Of a stretch of DNA of 64,000 nt, positions 7,701 to 16,432 are shown piece after piece; position 1 is the first letter of the stretch; each line of letters starts with the position of its first letter. The position numbers and the translations under genes were made by a program. This DNA comes from CAYTGR01 sp964437445 (GTDB taxonomy: Bacteria > Chloroflexota > Anaerolineae > B4-G1 > SLSP01): NCBI GenBank assembly GCA_964437445.1, contig CAYTGR010000017.1, forward strand, positions 1 to 64,000, given 5' to 3'. The notes beneath the pieces are model-generated. The model was not told where the DNA came from, searched no databases, and saw only the letters and a list, made by a program, of their open reading frames with translations.

Positions 7701-8312
7701 TCAGGGCTTCTTGACACTGAGATCATCAAACCAGACCATCGTCCGTCCCTGGACGACCGTACCGGCGGCCATGCCGATGTCGCCCTGCGTGAGCGTGTTA
7801 TCTTGCACCTGGGCGACCTGTTCGCCGTTGATGGAGAGCGTCAGCGTGGACCCCTGGCAGACGGCGAGGAGGCGGTTGGCGGAGCCGTCGGTGTGGATCA
7901 GCGGGGAACGCAACATGGCGGGACCGGTCAGCGGCACCAGGTCGCCGCCCTGCACCCGCCGGAAGATGGCGTAGTAGCCATCGGCACTGATGGCGAAGTA
8001 GTAAAACTGCCCGCTGCGGTAGCGGCAGAGCAACCCGTAATGATTGTCGCTCGTCCCTTCGGTACGGACCTGGGCCTCCAGGGAGACATCGCTGTAATTC
8101 CGTCCCCCTGTTGTCCAGACGAACCACTGCGGCACGTCAATCTGGAAGAAGTATTGGCCCTGTTGATAACCGCGCACGAAGGTTTCATGCGAGGCCGCCC
8201 CCCAACCGGTGGCTGGATCGGAGAAATCGTCGGTGAAATTCCCCGAGGAGCTTGCGCAACCTGCCAGCAGCAAGAGTGTGATCACGATGAGCCATCCTGG
8301 TCGTTTTTGCAT
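7701..8312 (-). CDS. Lipoprotein with laminin-G/DUF1080-like beta-sandwich (copy 1)
   Basis: The protein has 203 aa, with signal WLIVITLLLLAGC (lipobox LAGC) followed by a single beta-sandwich domain paralogous to the product at 7059. It is the first gene of a two-gene unit. The start at 8312 is set by GGAGG five nt upstream; an earlier in-frame ATG would add a non-signal-like N-terminus. Binding to a carbohydrate surface ligand is inferred from the fold type only. Confidence 0.75.
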   Translation of the reverse strand: MQKRPGWLIVITLLLLAGCASSSGNFTDDFSDPATGWGAASHETFVRGYQQGQYFFQIDVPQWFVWTTGGRNYSDVSLEAQVRTEGTSDNHYGLLCRYRSGQFYYFAISADGYYAIFRRVQGGDLVPLTGPAMLRSPLIHTDGSANRLLAVCQGSTLTLSINGEQVAQVQDNTLTQGDIGMAAGTVVQGRTMVWFDDLSVKKP

Positions 8313-8560
8313 GGGAGCCTCCAAATCGTGATTATACCTCATAAGGGGGAAGCAACAAAGCCGGAGCCACACGGATAGGGGCTACGCCCGCCATTTTGTG
8401 CTTCCGTGAAAGCCTTGCCGCCCGCCACGGAATGCGAATGGCGAATAGCCAATGGTGAAAAGAAAGTCCGCTGGCCTTGGCGCCGCTGTGTTAAATCCGG
8501 CCTTCATGGAAGCTGATCCCGTTTGGTCAGGGGGACCCAACGTTGGGACAGTGCCGGCTC

Positions 8561-8857
8561 TTATGGGATGGCGATCCGCCCCAACATTGTCAGGAGCAGC
8601 AGCCCGATGATCGCCACGTTCAGGAAGAGCAGCAGGGCCAGGACGAAGCGTTGCCAGGGTTGGAGGCCGCCGGTGGCGGACCGGCGAGAACGCCGGCGGC
8701 GGGATGGCCGGGGTGCGGCCGGTTCCGGCGGTGCGGCGGGCGCTTCCGGCGGCACCTCGTGCAGCCAGCCCGGCGTGGTGGCCGCTGTACCGGCGTCATC
8801 GGCCTCTTGGGGCGTCAATTCACGCAACCAGTCCGGCAAATCTCTCCCTGAGGGCAC
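8561..8857 (-). CDS. Small tail-anchored membrane protein
   Basis: The protein has 98 aa. The N-terminal half is Pro/Ala-rich and acidic (PDWLRELTPQEADDAG), a basic patch follows (RPSRRRRSRRS), and one hydrophobic helix lies near the C-terminus (FVLALLLFLNVAIIGLLLLTML). AAAGGAG lies 6 nt before the GTG at 8857, which I take as the start. A TTG further upstream is in frame but lies within this signal. No function can be assigned. Confidence 0.6.
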   Translation of the reverse strand: MPSGRDLPDWLRELTPQEADDAGTAATTPGWLHEVPPEAPAAPPEPAAPRPSRRRRSRRSATGGLQPWQRFVLALLLFLNVAIIGLLLLTMLGRIAIP

Positions 8858-8937
8858 CGGCGGCTCCTTTCTCAACGTTACTCACATCCTGCGAGCCAGG
8901 GGGGTGTTACACACTTGCGCGACAAATTCCGCTTGTT

Positions 8938-8977
8938 GTAGCACCCCCTTGTGCTACTTTTGGGAATATGCTACAAT
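8938..8977 (+). promoter_or_regulatory. Promoter for the DNA glycosylase gene, overlapping a hairpin
   Basis: TTGTGC (8949-8954) and TACAAT (8972-8977) are 17 nt apart. GTAGCAC (8938-8944) and GTGCTAC (8951-8957) form a 7-bp inverted repeat overlapping the -35 box, followed by TTTT. This could be an operator or the terminator of an antisense transcript. Confidence 0.5.
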
Positions 8978-9009
8978 AACAATACCCCAGGAGCAGGGAA
9001 AAGTCAACC

Positions 9010-9630
9010 TTGCCAATCAAACGTCTGACCCGTGAATTTTACGGCCGCGCCACGCTCATCGTTGCCCGGGAGCTGTTGGGCCAACGGTTGGTGCGCCTGT
9101 ACCACGGCGAGCAGCTCGCCGGTCGGATTGTGGAAGTAGAGGCCTACATCGGGCAGGGAGATCGGGCCTGCCACGCCAGTATGGGCCGGACGGCACGTAA
9201 CGCGGTGATGTTTGGCCCGCCGGGCCAGGCGTATGTCTACTTAATCTACGGGATGCACTACTGCCTCAATATCGTCACCGAAGCCGAGGGTTTCCCGGCC
9301 GCTGTCCTGATCCGGGCTGTGGAGCCGCAGGCGGGGCTGGCGACGATGCAAGCGCTGCGTCCGGGCCGGCCCCTCGCCGATCTGACGCGCGGGCCGGGCC
9401 GGCTCTGTGCTGCTCTGGCTATTGACCTGAGCTGTAATGGGGCCGATCTCTGCGCACCCGACTCGGCGCTCTGGGTGGAGGAAGACGCGGCGTTGCCCGA
9501 CAGCGCCATTGCCGCCGGTCCCCGGATCGGGGTGCGGGGCGACATGGCTGCCTTGCAAGCGCCCTGGCGCTACTACCTTCAGGGTAACCCCTGGGTCAGT
9601 GGCCGCCGGACAGTCACCGACCACAGATGA
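9010..9630 (+). CDS. 3-methyladenine DNA glycosylase, AAG/MPG family
   Basis: The 206-aa protein excises alkylated purines such as 3-methyladenine in base excision repair. It shows the AAG fold signatures: ARELLGQRLVR, the catalytic Glu in EVEAY (E44), DRACHAS, and MFGPPGQAYVYLIYGMHYCLN. Length matches bacterial members of about 190-210 aa. The start is TTG at 9010 with CAGGAG about 15 nt upstream, a weak arrangement. The last residues (RRTVTDHR) come from the GACCACAGA-type repeat found elsewhere in the window. It stands alone with its own promoter. Confidence 0.88.
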   Translation: MPIKRLTREFYGRATLIVARELLGQRLVRLYHGEQLAGRIVEVEAYIGQGDRACHASMGRTARNAVMFGPPGQAYVYLIYGMHYCLNIVTEAEGFPAAVLIRAVEPQAGLATMQALRPGRPLADLTRGPGRLCAALAIDLSCNGADLCAPDSALWVEEDAALPDSAIAAGPRIGVRGDMAALQAPWRYYLQGNPWVSGRRTVTDHR

Positions 9631-9713
9631 AAGACCACGACGTTGCCCGTGGTCAATCTGGGGGAGTGTGCCATTAAAAATCGTTCCGACATTTAAGAAA
9701 GGAGCAGATGACC

Positions 9714-12371
9714 ATGAGTATCCTGCGTGGGAAGGGCCTGTGGGCCTATCGGACCTGGGAATTGGACCGGGCGCTCCAGATTGCGCCGGAGATGGGGGTG
9801 ACTCATATCCTCTACAAAGTCGGTGAGGGCTCCTCGTATATCGCCAATGCGGCCGCGCTGGCCCAAAAGATCCGCCAGGCTAAATTGACGCCGGTGGCCT
9901 GGAGCTATCTCCGGCTGAACGACCTGACTGCCGAAGTGGCTATGGTCCTGGCGGCGTTTCGGGATGGCTACGATGGCTTTATCTTTGACATGGAAGAGGG
10001 CAGCAAGGATAAGCACGCGGTCGCGGCCCAGTTTGCGCAAACGCTGGTAGATCGGGGCGTCGCCCCTGACCAGCTCTACCTTTGTTCCTATCCTAACATT
10101 ACCTCACACCTCAACCTGCCTTTTGTGCAGATGGCCCCGCTCTGTAAGGGGGGCTTGATGCCCATGGCTTATGGCACTTTCCAGCGCCCACCCGAGGTGG
10201 TGCTGGATCAGTGGACTTACCGCGATGAGCGGATCTGGTTACAACAGCAGGGGCTATCCCTGCCGATCTACCCGGTGTTGGGGCCTTATTACGATGAGCA
10301 TGGCAACAAACGGATGACACAGGCGGAGTACCAGGCCTGGCTGGACCGGATGGCGGTCTACAAGCCCACCTTCTTCAGCCTCTTTACGGCGGCGACGATG
10401 GAACCGGCCTACTTCGCGCCGACGCGCGCTTTCGCCTTGGGGGAATCCCCCAAACCCAGCGGGGTCAAGGTGGAAATCAACAGCCCGGAGGTGGGTTATT
10501 TGAACATCCGCAGCGGGCCGGCTACCACCTTCCCCATTTTGACGCAGGCCCCGCACGGGTCGGTGCTCCAGGCCTTAGAGCCGGAGGCCACGGTCAAGGC
10601 CAAAGTGGGAAAGGATGGGCAGTGGATCGGTGTGCTGACCGCCGATGGGCAGGCCGGCTACGGCGCGGCCGCCTATATGAAATTACCCTCCGGTCCGGCC
10701 CCCGTCGTTGGCGAGGTCAAATATGTCGTGGTGGAAAGTCCCGAATATGGGCTGCGCGTCCGTGGGGGTCCTGACGCCAACCAGCCGCAGGTCTGGTGGG
10801 TGCCACATGGGACGGTGCTGGAGTCGCTGGAGGATCCCAAGGTTACGGCGGCAAAGCTGGGCCAGCAGGGGCAATGGCTCAAGGTGCGCACGCCGGCCCG
10901 GAAGGAGGGCTACGTCGCGGCCTGGTATCTGCGGGCTCCGCTCGGTCCCGACAACCGCACACCGGTGGATGACAAAACGTTGCCGCTGGCGCAATCGGCT
11001 TACCTCTTCGGCATTCACGCCATCAGTGCCGGTGACGAACACTGGTACGGCGATAAAATCCGCGCCCTCTACGCCGATAAACCGCACAAGGGCTGGATTT
11101 TCTTCACTGAAGGGATCGGCAGCAATCCCGCCGCGCACCAGCAGGTGAACCAGGCGGTACGCGACCGGTACTGGCGGTGGGCGCAGGATGGGTATGGTGT
11201 CATCGTCCGGTTGAATCACGGGTACCATCCCAGCGGGACGCTGCCGGAGCCGCAGTTCTACGATGCCTTCGCCGAGACCTGCGCGCGCTGGGCGGAGCTT
11301 TACCTGAAACATGCCGAGGCTCCCGCCACCAGCTATCTCTGGACCATCCAGATCGGCAATGAGATGAATAATCCCAGCGAGCACCCCAACGGCCAGACGC
11401 TCACGGCGGCGCTCTACGCTCAGGCTTTCAACAAGGTCTATGCCCGCATCAAGGCGGTGCTGCCCAATTCCATCATCACGCCGGGCGCGATTGATCCCTA
11501 CAACGCGCAGATTGCCCGCCCGCTGGATTACTTCCAGCAAATGCTGGACGGCATCACGGCGTTAGATGGCTTTGTTTTGCACGCTTACACTCACGGACCG
11601 TCGGTAGAGGCAATCACTCATTTGAACACGTTTGGCGGGGAGCCGCTTACCGATCATTATTACGACTTCCAGACCTACCGGCTCTTTATGGAGCGGATTC
11701 CGGCCAAGTGGCGGGGGCTGCCGGTCTACATTACCGAGACTAACCACGTCTGCCGCGATATGTCCAACGAAGGGGGAAGCCAGGGCTGGATCAACCAGAA
11801 TATCGGGTGGGTGCGGGCTGCCTATGCTGAAATCCAGCGCTGGAATAGCACGCCCTACACTCAGCAGATCCGCGCGCTCCTGCTCTATCGCTGGACGGCC
11901 GACCAATGGGCGATTGACGACAAACCGGCGATCCTGGAGGATTTCCGGATGGCGCTGGACAGCGATTACCGCTGGCGTGGTGGTGTCGGGCCGGTCTCCT
12001 TCGGACTGCTGGCAGCGCCAGCGGCGCCGGCCGGGGCTGAAGCCGGGCTGGCCTTTGGCCTCTCCTTTGCCGCGGCCGAGGCCGCCCCTGCTCCTGAGGA
12101 GCGACTGCCGCTGGAGGCTGATGATCTCCAGCAGATTTGGGGCATCGGATCCAAGACGGCGGCGGCGCTACGGACGGCCGGCATCCAGACCTTCGCGCAA
12201 GTGGCAGCCGCAACGCCGGAACGGCTGCGTGCCATTATCCGTCAGGCGGGCATCGGCGCGCGTGGTATCGCCACCTGGCCAGAGCAGGCCCGCTTGATTC
12301 TGGAGCACCGGCCGGCCGAGCTGGCGGCTTTACAGCAACGGCTGGCACGGGAGCGCGCCACCGACCGTTAA
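9714..12371 (+). CDS. Large multidomain protein: barrel, two SH3b domains, glycosidase-like barrel, HhH tail
   Basis: The protein has 885 aa. Residues 1-245 are paralogous to the product at 188. Residues 255-325 and 340-410 are two bacterial SH3 (SH3b) repeats (YLNIRSGPATTFPILTQAP; YGLRVRGGPDANQPQVWWVP). Residues 430-745 form a TIM-barrel glycosidase-like domain with two well-placed acids, E550 (IQIGNEMNNP) and E675 (VYITETNH), the arrangement of clan-A retaining glycosidases. Residues 795-885 are a helix-hairpin-helix module (LQQIWGIGSKTAAALRTAGI) close to that of the next gene. No signal peptide is visible. I prefer the ATG at 9714 (GGAG 9 nt upstream) over 9708. A wall- or glycan-related role is inferred. 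Confidence 0.75.
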   Translation: MSILRGKGLWAYRTWELDRALQIAPEMGVTHILYKVGEGSSYIANAAALAQKIRQAKLTPVAWSYLRLNDLTAEVAMVLAAFRDGYDGFIFDMEEGSKDKHAVAAQFAQTLVDRGVAPDQLYLCSYPNITSHLNLPFVQMAPLCKGGLMPMAYGTFQRPPEVVLDQWTYRDERIWLQQQGLSLPIYPVLGPYYDEHGNKRMTQAEYQAWLDRMAVYKPTFFSLFTAATMEPAYFAPTRAFALGESPKPSGVKVEINSPEVGYLNIRSGPATTFPILTQAPHGSVLQALEPEATVKAKVGKDGQWIGVLTADGQAGYGAAAYMKLPSGPAPVVGEVKYVVVESPEYGLRVRGGPDANQPQVWWVPHGTVLESLEDPKVTAAKLGQQGQWLKVRTPARKEGYVAAWYLRAPLGPDNRTPVDDKTLPLAQSAYLFGIHAISAGDEHWYGDKIRALYADKPHKGWIFFTEGIGSNPAAHQQVNQAVRDRYWRWAQDGYGVIVRLNHGYHPSGTLPEPQFYDAFAETCARWAELYLKHAEAPATSYLWTIQIGNEMNNPSEHPNGQTLTAALYAQAFNKVYARIKAVLPNSIITPGAIDPYNAQIARPLDYFQQMLDGITALDGFVLHAYTHGPSVEAITHLNTFGGEPLTDHYYDFQTYRLFMERIPAKWRGLPVYITETNHVCRDMSNEGGSQGWINQNIGWVRAAYAEIQRWNSTPYTQQIRALLLYRWTADQWAIDDKPAILEDFRMALDSDYRWRGGVGPVSFGLLAAPAAPAGAEAGLAFGLSFAAAEAAPAPEERLPLEADDLQQIWGIGSKTAAALRTAGIQTFAQVAAATPERLRAIIRQAGIGARGIATWPEQARLILEHRPAELAALQQRLARERATDR

Positions 12372-12378
12372 TGCGTGT

Positions 12379-12422
12379 AGCAAGGGGCGACGCCCGATGG
12401 GCTGCGGGTGTCGCCCCTCATC
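12379..12422 (+). terminator. Hairpin between the two HhH genes
   Basis: AGGGGCGACGCCC and GGGTGTCGCCCCT form a 13-bp stem with one G-U pair and a 10-nt loop. No T tract follows, so it may be a dispersed intergenic palindrome or processing site rather than an intrinsic terminator. Confidence 0.45.
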
Positions 12423-12460
12423 AACAGATTCAGCTCTTAGTGCGTTCAGGAGGGTGCGGT

Positions 12461-13243
12461 ATGTCATGGCAACTTAGAGACTGGATTCGTTTGCTGGTAC
12501 TTGAGGGGGTCGCTGTTATCATTCTTGTTTTTGTATTTTGGTGGTTTAGCCGGCGGAAACCGGCGTCTCCACCCCGCGACGAACAGTGCGTTCCACCGCC
12601 CTCTAAACCGGTGCCCGTGCCGGCGGTGCTGCCAGCCAGCGTGCCGCCTTCAGAACCTCCCCCGCCGGTCCCGCCCGTCTCCGAAGCGGTGACCCCGGCC
12701 GAGACTGTAGCGCCGGCTGAGTATGAAGTGACCTCAACAGAAGCGCCAGAGGAAGCCCCGGCTGCGACGGTGACATATGCTGGCTGGGGCGCTACCGCAG
12801 CGGCGATGCCCGCTGAGGAGGTCGCGGCCGCGACTCCGGCTGGGCTGCCGGCAGAAGAAGAGGTCGCGGCCCCTGTTCGTGCTGAGGAGGTCGCGGCCGC
12901 GACTCCGGCCGGGCTGCCGGCAGAAGAAGAGGTCGCGGCCCCTGTTCCGGCTGAGGCGGTCGCGGCCGCAGCTCCGGCCATGCCGCCTCAACCCGACGAC
13001 CTGACCATTATGGAGGGGATCGGCCCCAAGATTGCCAGTGTGTTGGCGGCGGCGGGGGTCACCACCTTTGCACAACTGGCCGCGGCCGATGTGGACTGGC
13101 TGCGCGAGGTGATGCTGGCGGCCGGCCTGCGGCTGGCCGACCCGACCACCTGGCCGGAGCAATCCCGACTGGCGGCTGTTGGGGATTGGGACGGGCTGAA
13201 GGAGCTGCAAGGGCAGCTCAAGGGCGGTCGGCGGGTCAAGTGA
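12461..13243 (+). CDS. Membrane-anchored protein with Ala/Pro/Glu repeat linker and C-terminal HhH domain
   Basis: The protein has 260 aa. A transmembrane helix sits at residues 10-30 (LLVLEGVAVIILVFVFWWF). A long Pro/Ala-rich stalk follows and contains two copies of a 23-residue unit (AEEVAAATPAGLPAEEEVAA...). Residues 175-255 form a helix-hairpin-helix domain (LTIMEGIGPKIASVLAAAGV...PTTWPEQSRL) of the DUF4332/RuvA-like type, matching the end of the preceding 885-aa protein (GIGSKTAAAL..TWPEQARL). AGGAGGG lies 7 nt before the ATG. HhH modules usually bind nucleic acid or other HhH units, so pairing between the two neighbours is plausible. Confidence 0.7.
   Translation: MSWQLRDWIRLLVLEGVAVIILVFVFWWFSRRKPASPPRDEQCVPPPSKPVPVPAVLPASVPPSEPPPPVPPVSEAVTPAETVAPAEYEVTSTEAPEEAPAATVTYAGWGATAAAMPAEEVAAATPAGLPAEEEVAAPVRAEEVAAATPAGLPAEEEVAAPVPAEAVAAAAPAMPPQPDDLTIMEGIGPKIASVLAAAGVTTFAQLAAADVDWLREVMLAAGLRLADPTTWPEQSRLAAVGDWDGLKELQGQLKGGRRVK
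12812..12979 (+). repeat. 69-bp tandem repeat inside the stalk
   Basis: Two full units (12812-12880 and 12881-12949) and part of a third (12950-12979) encode the 23-residue Ala/Glu/Pro segment. The units are nearly identical at the nucleotide level, which points to recent expansion. Confidence 0.85.
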
Positions 13244-13259
13244 TCTTCTTTGTAGTAAG

Positions 13260-13289
13260 ATGACCGGCATCTGGAAAGGTGCCGGTCAT
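13260..13289. terminator. Bidirectional terminator hairpin
   Basis: ATGACCGGCA (13260-13269) pairs with TGCCGGTCAT (13280-13289). It lies between the convergent stops at 13243 and 13305. T tracts are weak on both sides. Confidence 0.5.
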
Positions 13290-13304
13290 CGCTACACGGT
13301 GCAA

Positions 13305-14621
13305 TTACGGGATGAACTGCTTGATGATCTGCTCCAACGACGGCTGGCCGATGACCTGCAGATCGTAGCGCACCCGTTGCATTGGGTGGTTCACGCTGAG
13401 GATGCGGGTCAGGTCAATCGGGGTGCCGACGATTACCAGGTCACACGGCGTGTTGTTGATGGTGACCTCCAGGTCACGCATCTGCTCGTGACCGTATCCC
13501 ATCGCCGGCAGGATGAGGCCGGTCTTGGGATATTTCTCATAGGTCGCGGTGATGGAAGCCACCGCGTAAGGCCGGGGATCCACGATCTCGGCTGCACCGA
13601 AGCGCTGGGCCGCTACGTACCCCGCGCCGTAGGCCATTTCCCCGTGGGTCAACGTGGGGCCATCTTCCACGACCAGGACGCGCTTGCCCCGAATGGCCGC
13701 CGGATCGTCCACGAAAATGGGAGAGGCCGCCTCCACGATGATTGCCTCCGGGTTGACAGCTCGGATGTTCTGGCGCACGGTGCGGACGGCGTCGTAGTTG
13801 GCCGTATCTACTTTGTTGATCACGACGACGTTGGCCGCGCGGACGTTGGCCTCGCCGGGGTAGTAGGTCAGCTCGTGGCCGGGCCGGTGGGGGTCGGCGA
13901 CGACGATCCAGAGGTCGGGCTTGTAGAATGGGATGTCGTTATTGCCGCCATCCCAGACAATCACGTCGGCCTCCTGTTCGGCCTGACGCAGGATCGCCTC
14001 GTAGTCCACTCCCGCGTAGACGACGATCCCCCGGTCAATGTGCGGCTCGTACTCCTCGCGCTCCTCAATCGTGCACTTATGCTCGTCCAGGTCGGCGTAA
14101 GTGGCGAAGCGCTGCACCCGTTGGGCCACCAGGTTGCCGTAAGGCATCGGGTGGCGGATGGCGACGACCTTCTTACCCATCGCCTGAAGCGCGGTGCAGA
14201 CGGCGCGGGTGGTCTGCGATTTGCCGGAGCCGGTGCGGACGGCGGTGATGGCGACGACCGGCTTGGAACTTTTGATCATGGTGGCCTGGCCGCCCATCAG
14301 TCGGAAATCAACCCCTAAGGCGATCACTGTGGCCGCTTTGTGCATGATGTACTCGTGGGAGACATCGGAGTAGGCGAAAATTACCTGTTGCACTCCCAGT
14401 TCCCGGACCAGGCGCGGCAGGTCGGCTTCAGGGTAGATCGGGATACCTTTGGGGTAGAGACTGCCGGCCAATTCGGGCGGATACATCCGGCCGTCAATGT
14501 TCGGGATCTGGGTCGCGGTGAACGCCACGACCTCGTAACGCGGATTGTCGCGGAAGTAAGTGTTGAAGTTGTGAAAATCGCGCCCGGCGGCCCCCATGAT
14601 CAGAATACGACTTTTCTCCAT
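13305..14621 (-). CDS. COG2403 P-loop GTPase, cyclic 2,3-diphosphoglycerate synthetase-like
   Basis: The protein has 438 aa. An N-terminal Rossmann-like domain (ILIMGAAGRDFHNFN; ELGVQQVIFAYSDVSHEYIM) is followed by a P-loop at 129-135 (RTGSGKS), a Walker-B-like VIVWDGGNNDIPF and a base-specificity motif NKVD. This combination is typical of COG2403, which is often named cyclic 2,3-diphosphoglycerate synthase by similarity to the archaeal enzyme. The bacterial substrate is not established. The start at 14621 is set by AAGGAG 8 nt upstream; an earlier in-frame ATG lacks one. It appears to be transcribed alone. Confidence 0.8.
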   Translation of the reverse strand: MEKSRILIMGAAGRDFHNFNTYFRDNPRYEVVAFTATQIPNIDGRMYPPELAGSLYPKGIPIYPEADLPRLVRELGVQQVIFAYSDVSHEYIMHKAATVIALGVDFRLMGGQATMIKSSKPVVAITAVRTGSGKSQTTRAVCTALQAMGKKVVAIRHPMPYGNLVAQRVQRFATYADLDEHKCTIEEREEYEPHIDRGIVVYAGVDYEAILRQAEQEADVIVWDGGNNDIPFYKPDLWIVVADPHRPGHELTYYPGEANVRAANVVVINKVDTANYDAVRTVRQNIRAVNPEAIIVEAASPIFVDDPAAIRGKRVLVVEDGPTLTHGEMAYGAGYVAAQRFGAAEIVDPRPYAVASITATYEKYPKTGLILPAMGYGHEQMRDLEVTINNTPCDLVIVGTPIDLTRILSVNHPMQRVRYDLQVIGQPSLEQIIKQFIP

Positions 14622-14701
14622 ACGCAAACTCCTTATGATATTGAGATTATGCACCTCACGACGTGAGGGCTCCAACGGCTATGACAGGTGGGCTGAGGCA
14701 C

Positions 14702-14746
14702 AAAAAAGAGCGGCCTTCTTCATTCAACTGCATTCAGGTCCGCTCT
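14702..14746 (-). terminator. Terminator of the rpmF-nusB operon
   Basis: AGAGCGG (14707-14713) and CCGCTCT (14740-14746) form the stem. On the minus strand the stem is followed by TTTTTT. It sits just beyond the nusB stop. Confidence 0.65.
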
Positions 14747-14773
14747 GTTTTGCTTTGTCGGTGCTTTCCAGAT

Positions 14774-15247
14774 TCACGGGGCACGCCTGGCGGTGGCGCT
14801 CTGCTCCTGGGGCTGCTGAGCCTGCAAAGCATGGAGGATCTCCCGGCGCAGGGGCACCAGTGCTCCTAATACCCCGTTCACAAAGCGGGGGGCACTGTCG
14901 GAGCCAAAATCTTTCGCCAGCTCTACGGCCTCGTTAATCGCCACCTTGGTCGGAATTCCTCCTAACGTAAATTCATACAACGCCATGCGTAGCAGATTGC
15001 GGTCTACCAGCGCCACCTGATCCAATGGCCATTCCGGGGCATGGGCCTGGATGTAGTGATCCAGTAGCTCGCGGCACTGTACAATTCCCATGACCAGACG
15101 CCGGCAGTAATCTTGCACCTGGGGTTCGGGGGCTGGTTCCTCGGCAAAGCGCTCTGCCAGCACCGTGCCGATGGGATGGGCCACAGCGTCAATCTCGTAT
15201 AACGCCTGGAGGGCCAGCTCGCGGGCCTGCCGACGATCCCCTTTCAT
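14774..15247 (-). CDS. nusB: Transcription antitermination factor NusB
   Basis: The 157-aa protein is a small all-helical RNA-binding protein that, with NusE (S10), binds boxA in rRNA leaders. The signatures RRQARELALQALYEID near the N-terminus and LLRMALYEF...IPTKVAINEAVELAKDFGSDSAPRFVNGVLGAL near the C-terminus are diagnostic. I chose the ATG at 15247 (MKGDRRQARELA) because it gives the usual length; a longer form reaching 15289 has no ribosome binding site. It is the last gene of the rpmF-fabD-fabG-asp23-nusB unit. An Asp23-NusB pairing is common in Gram-positive-type genomes. Confidence 0.92.
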   Translation of the reverse strand: MKGDRRQARELALQALYEIDAVAHPIGTVLAERFAEEPAPEPQVQDYCRRLVMGIVQCRELLDHYIQAHAPEWPLDQVALVDRNLLRMALYEFTLGGIPTKVAINEAVELAKDFGSDSAPRFVNGVLGALVPLRREILHALQAQQPQEQSATARRAP

Positions 15248-15295
15248 CACGTTGTAACGTACCTGTTCTGCAAAACCGACAGCGACCACAGGGTA

Positions 15296-15658
15296 TCAGG
15301 CCTGGGCGGGTGCCGGCGCCGCCTCTGGAAACATCACATCCTCAATATAGATGTTCACCGCTTCCACCGGCATACCGATCATTTCCTGGATGGCACGGGT
15401 GACCTCATGTTGGACCGTCTGGCCCAGCCGCAGCAGGCTGAGGTTCGGTTCGGCGATGAGATGCAGGTTGACGGTTACCCGGCCCTCGCGGACCTCTACT
15501 TCAACGCCCTTGCTGGCGATTCCCAAAAAGCGGTCCAGGTCTTTTTCTGCGATGCGCACCACGCCGGGTACCTGGGCGCTCGTCAGTGAGGCGATCGTCT
15601 CCAATACCTCGGGCTTGACGGTCACAATGCCCGGGATTTTATATTGTTCGCTTTCCAT
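15296..15658 (-). CDS. Asp23/Gls24 family protein
   Basis: The protein has 120 aa. The family pattern is clear: IPGIVTVKPEVLETIASLTSAQVPGVVRI at the start, a basic/acidic centre, and EVTRAIQEMIGMPVEAVNIYIEDV at the end. In Gram-positive bacteria these proteins form membrane-associated sheets tied to envelope stress. GGAGG lies 5 nt before the ATG. A second member is encoded at 24724 beside the fakA-like gene. The two share layout but not sequence in detail, so they are distinct paralogues. Confidence 0.88.
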   Translation of the reverse strand: MESEQYKIPGIVTVKPEVLETIASLTSAQVPGVVRIAEKDLDRFLGIASKGVEVEVREGRVTVNLHLIAEPNLSLLRLGQTVQHEVTRAIQEMIGMPVEAVNIYIEDVMFPEAAPAPAQA

Positions 15659-15667
15659 ACTTCCTCC

Positions 15668-16414
15668 TCACATACTCAGCCCACCGTCCACCGCCAGGAC
15701 TGCCCCGGTGATGAAGGCGGCATCGTCAGAAGCGAAGAAGGCGACGGCATGGGCGACGTCGTCCACCGTGCCCAGACGCCCCAACGGGGTCATCTCCAGC
15801 AAGCGGGCCTGCCACTCCGGCGCTAATGAAGCAGTGAGCTCGGTAGGGATGTATCCCGGCGCGATGGCGTTGACGGTGATCCCCTTTGGCCCCAGCTCGC
15901 GGGCCAGGCTCTTGGTGAGGCCGATCAGTCCGGCTTTGGAGGCCGAATAGTTAGCCTGCCCTACTTGACCCATCAGCCCGGAGACGGAGGTGATGTTGAT
16001 GATCCGCCCGTTCCGCTGTTTGAGCATGGTCCGGGTCACTGCCTTGCAGGCGTTGAACGCGCCTTTGAGGTTGACGCGAATGACCTCGTCCCATTCTTCT
16101 TCGCTCATCCGCATCAATAACATATCGCGGGTGATCCCGGCGTTGTTGACTAAAATATCCACGCGACCGAAAGTGCGGAGGACGGTCTCTACCATTTGGG
16201 CAGTGGGGATGGCCTCCCCCACGTCGGCCGCGACGGCTAACGCCCGCCGGCCCAGCGCTTCAATTTCGGCTACTACCTGGGCCGCGGCCTCGGCCTGGCG
16301 GACATAGTTGACGGCGACCTCCGCGCCGCGCCGTGCCAGTTCCAGCGCGATGGCGCGCCCAATGCCCCGCGAGCCGCCCGTTACCAGCGCGATCTTCCCA
16401 TCCAGTGTGGCCAT
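15668..16414 (-). CDS. fabG: 3-oxoacyl-ACP reductase
   Basis: The 248-aa protein is a classical short-chain dehydrogenase that uses NADPH to reduce 3-oxoacyl-ACP in type II fatty acid elongation. It has TGGSRGIG at 12-19, the NNAG motif at 90-93, and the catalytic S143, Y156 and K160 (YSASK). Length and motifs match FabG closely. It lies between fabD and asp23 in one operon, which supports the fatty-acid assignment over another SDR function. AGAGGTGA precedes the ATG. Confidence 0.93.
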   Translation of the reverse strand: MATLDGKIALVTGGSRGIGRAIALELARRGAEVAVNYVRQAEAAAQVVAEIEALGRRALAVAADVGEAIPTAQMVETVLRTFGRVDILVNNAGITRDMLLMRMSEEEWDEVIRVNLKGAFNACKAVTRTMLKQRNGRIINITSVSGLMGQVGQANYSASKAGLIGLTKSLARELGPKGITVNAIAPGYIPTELTASLAPEWQARLLEMTPLGRLGTVDDVAHAVAFFASDDAAFITGAVLAVDGGLSM

Positions 16415-16432
16415 GCCTGCATCACCTCTGGA

